Below, piece after piece: positions 62,296 to 64,000 of a stretch of DNA of 64,000 nt. The stretch covers positions 816,119-880,118 of the forward strand of contig VWZF01002942.1 of assembly GCA_013396755.1 (NCBI GenBank), read 5' to 3'. The translations under genes and the position numbers were made by a program. This DNA is from Sclerurus mexicanus (Eukaryota > Chordata > Aves > Passeriformes > Furnariidae). Every line of letters begins with the position of its first letter. The stretch's first letter is position 1. The notes beneath the pieces are model-generated. The model was not told the origin of the DNA. It was given only the letters and a program-made list of their open reading frames with translations, and searched no databases.

Positions 62296-63360
62296 GCCCA
62301 ACTTCCCTCTCCCCAGCTTTGTGCTCTCCGCTGATTGAGTCCCCATATTAAGCTCGAGATCCTTTCTAAGCAACTGCTAAGAAGTCAAGAGCATCCTTGC
62401 TTGCTTTCTCTCCGTGGCCTTTCATGCCCTCAATTTGTTATTCTACTGACACTTTTCTTAAAGTTAGCGCCTAGCATTGAAACATTAGTAACAAAAGCCC
62501 TGGAAAATCTCTCCTTCCTCACCACTAAATCCTCTAATGGGTCAGTGCGTGTCGAATTTTTATTTGATTTCCAATAATCTCTAGCACTTCAATATTAAAC
62601 CTACCTCAGCCCAGAGCCTCACCTATGGGATATTTTTCAGCGTTGCTTTGGAAAGTGGAGACGCTCAGATTTCATTCCACGTGCACCCACTAATTTATAA
62701 ATGAGTGTATACAGCTGTCTTCGTGTATATCTATGTCTCTATATCTGCAGTAACTCTTTCATTTTGTGTCAAAATAACATATCCTGTCACTCCACGCCAA
62801 AAGTATATTTATCAAATGAAATAGCACCGCAAGCTGCATCTTCTTTATCAAACCTTCATTTCTGTTTTACTCAATTGTTAAATATCTTTTAATTTCTTTT
62901 CCTATTTTAAAATATGTGTTACAGTAATTGTTACTTGGAGGTCTTTTGTGTATCTATAGCTCCTTTGATTCATATCTTTTTCTTTCTTTTAATCTTGTTA
63001 TGCGAAATTATATACACATTTCTCAGGAAATCCAAGGAGCATAACTTTATTAAATAAAAACCTCCTAATCCTCGAGTTTTGCAGCAAATACCAATTTTTT
63101 AAAGTACACGTTCCTAACCCATAGGGGGGTTTTTTTGAATGAAGATCCCTAAGTCCTCTTCACTTTATTACACGGATTTGGTGAAATGATTCTTCAGCTC
63201 TCTAATTTAAATAAGTTTTAGTGTGAACCAAGAATGAACATTATCCTCTAACCTGAGGTCAAGTGAAGGGTGATTTACATGACAAAGAATAATTCCCATT
63301 TTGTCCAATATGAAACAACTTCACCTTCGGCATCATTAAGAAGAATTTAGCACTTTCAAG
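62296..63360. other. AT-rich non-coding DNA right of the islands
   Basis: No gene is recognised. Repeat-poor AT-rich sequence with TTTATTTGATTTCCAATAATC (near 62559) and similar words may contain regulatory elements. Confidence 0.45.
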
Positions 63361-63386
63361 GCTTTGGGGGTTGGGGTTTTGGTTTG

Positions 63387-63410
63387 TTTTTTTTTTTTTT
63401 TTTCTTTTTT
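63387..63410. repeat. Poly-T tract
   Basis: Seventeen T (63387-63403), one C, six T. Confidence 0.97.
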
Positions 63411-63625
63411 GGTAAATAGTTGGCTATGTATAGCGCAATTTTCCTTTTATAAATCACAATACAAAGGCTGACTTCTTGTGCTCTTGAATTTCGGCATTAT
63501 TTTTATAGCCTTAAGTAGAATGAATTTGCACCTGCTGGTATTTAAACTTTAACATATTAGCTGGGGAGGACTTATCAACCCATTGCACTGCCTCGAAGCA
63601 AATTAACAATCTTCATTAAAGTAAA

Positions 63626-63645
63626 GGGGGAGAGGGGAGGGGGGA
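63626..63645. repeat. G-rich tract
   Basis: G runs of five, four and six separated by short A-containing spacers (with a two-G tail), suited to G-quadruplex folding. Confidence 0.8.
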
Positions 63646-63944
63646 AGATGTGACCATTTAAGACGCTGTCCCGGATCTTTCCGATCTATACAGATTCCGA
63701 GTGGATTATTTGGGGTCTTTATAACAACAGAATTACCGCTTTACTCCCCCTCCCCCCAACACACATTCGCTTCCAAATTTGTACTTCTCGCCCGGCACTT
63801 TAACCCTCTCGATACCTTCTTCCCCTCCGTCTGGAGCGATGTCCAGCAGGGGAAGGTTGCGAAGAGGCAGAGGCGGCTCGGCTGAACTCCCGGTCTCAGC
63901 CCCAGCGGCCTCTCGCTCCCACCCAACCTCTCTCTAAGAGCACT

Positions 63945-63948
<4 letters not shown>

Positions 63949-63979
<31 letters not shown>
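63949..63979. repeat. Poly-A tract of 31 bases
   Basis: Thirty-one consecutive A near the right end of the window, preceded by CTTCTT and followed by CAGGTTG. No target-site duplication or polyadenylation signal is evident immediately upstream, so it is called a homopolymer and not a retrocopy tail. Confidence 0.97.
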
Positions 63980-63980
<1 letters not shown>

Positions 63981-64000
63981 AGGTTGTGCTCTTGGGGGTT

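Overview
The window is vertebrate nuclear DNA, almost certainly from a bird. The main evidence is four CR1 retrotransposon fragments with recognisable ends or motifs: a 5'-truncated copy on the + strand ending in the CR1 terminal ATTCTGTGATTCT-type repeat (3898-4838), two minus-strand tail-type copies beginning with AGAATCACAGAA (20126-20534, 35529-35896), and a much more decayed minus-strand copy in which the reverse transcriptase core can still be read (10200-11110). The base composition (AT-rich background with sharply bounded CpG-rich islands), the lack of mammalian Alu, L1 and MIR sequences, and the scattered A-rich CAAACAAAA tracts agree with this. The species cannot be fixed from the sequence.

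I see no protein-coding gene, no complete exon, no rRNA or tRNA gene, no CRISPR array and no bacterial-type operon. The open reading frames present are short, often open on both strands, or explained by simple repeats, CR1, or high GC without any recognisable domain. Roughly 1-55.5 kb is AT-rich non-coding DNA: an intergenic gene desert or a very long intron. It carries CR1 copies, microsatellites, a few possible relics of old amniote repeats, and several blocks whose texture (few repeats, many homeodomain, POU, SOX and GATA-like words) suggests conserved regulatory DNA. The most distinctive of these is 22300-22900.

From 55.5 kb to the right end the composition changes. At least seven CpG-dense islands (about 55.6, 56.2, 57.0, 57.7, 58.5, 60.1-60.5 and 62.1 kb) alternate with AT-rich blocks of regulatory appearance (57070-57390, 61230-61985). 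Island clusters of this kind are typical of the promoter neighbourhood of a developmental transcription-factor gene, so the natural model is a regulatory desert leading to such a gene at or beyond the right edge. The gene cannot be named, and it is not shown that any of it lies inside the window.

The assembly has two defects. A gap of 370 Ns interrupts a CTTT microsatellite (24231-24600). A single N at 15211 separates two copies of the same GGGAA-repeat flank, which looks like an unmerged contig overlap. I found no convincing new biological system. The most useful leads are the island cluster, the 22.3-22.9 kb block, and the decayed CR1 copy.
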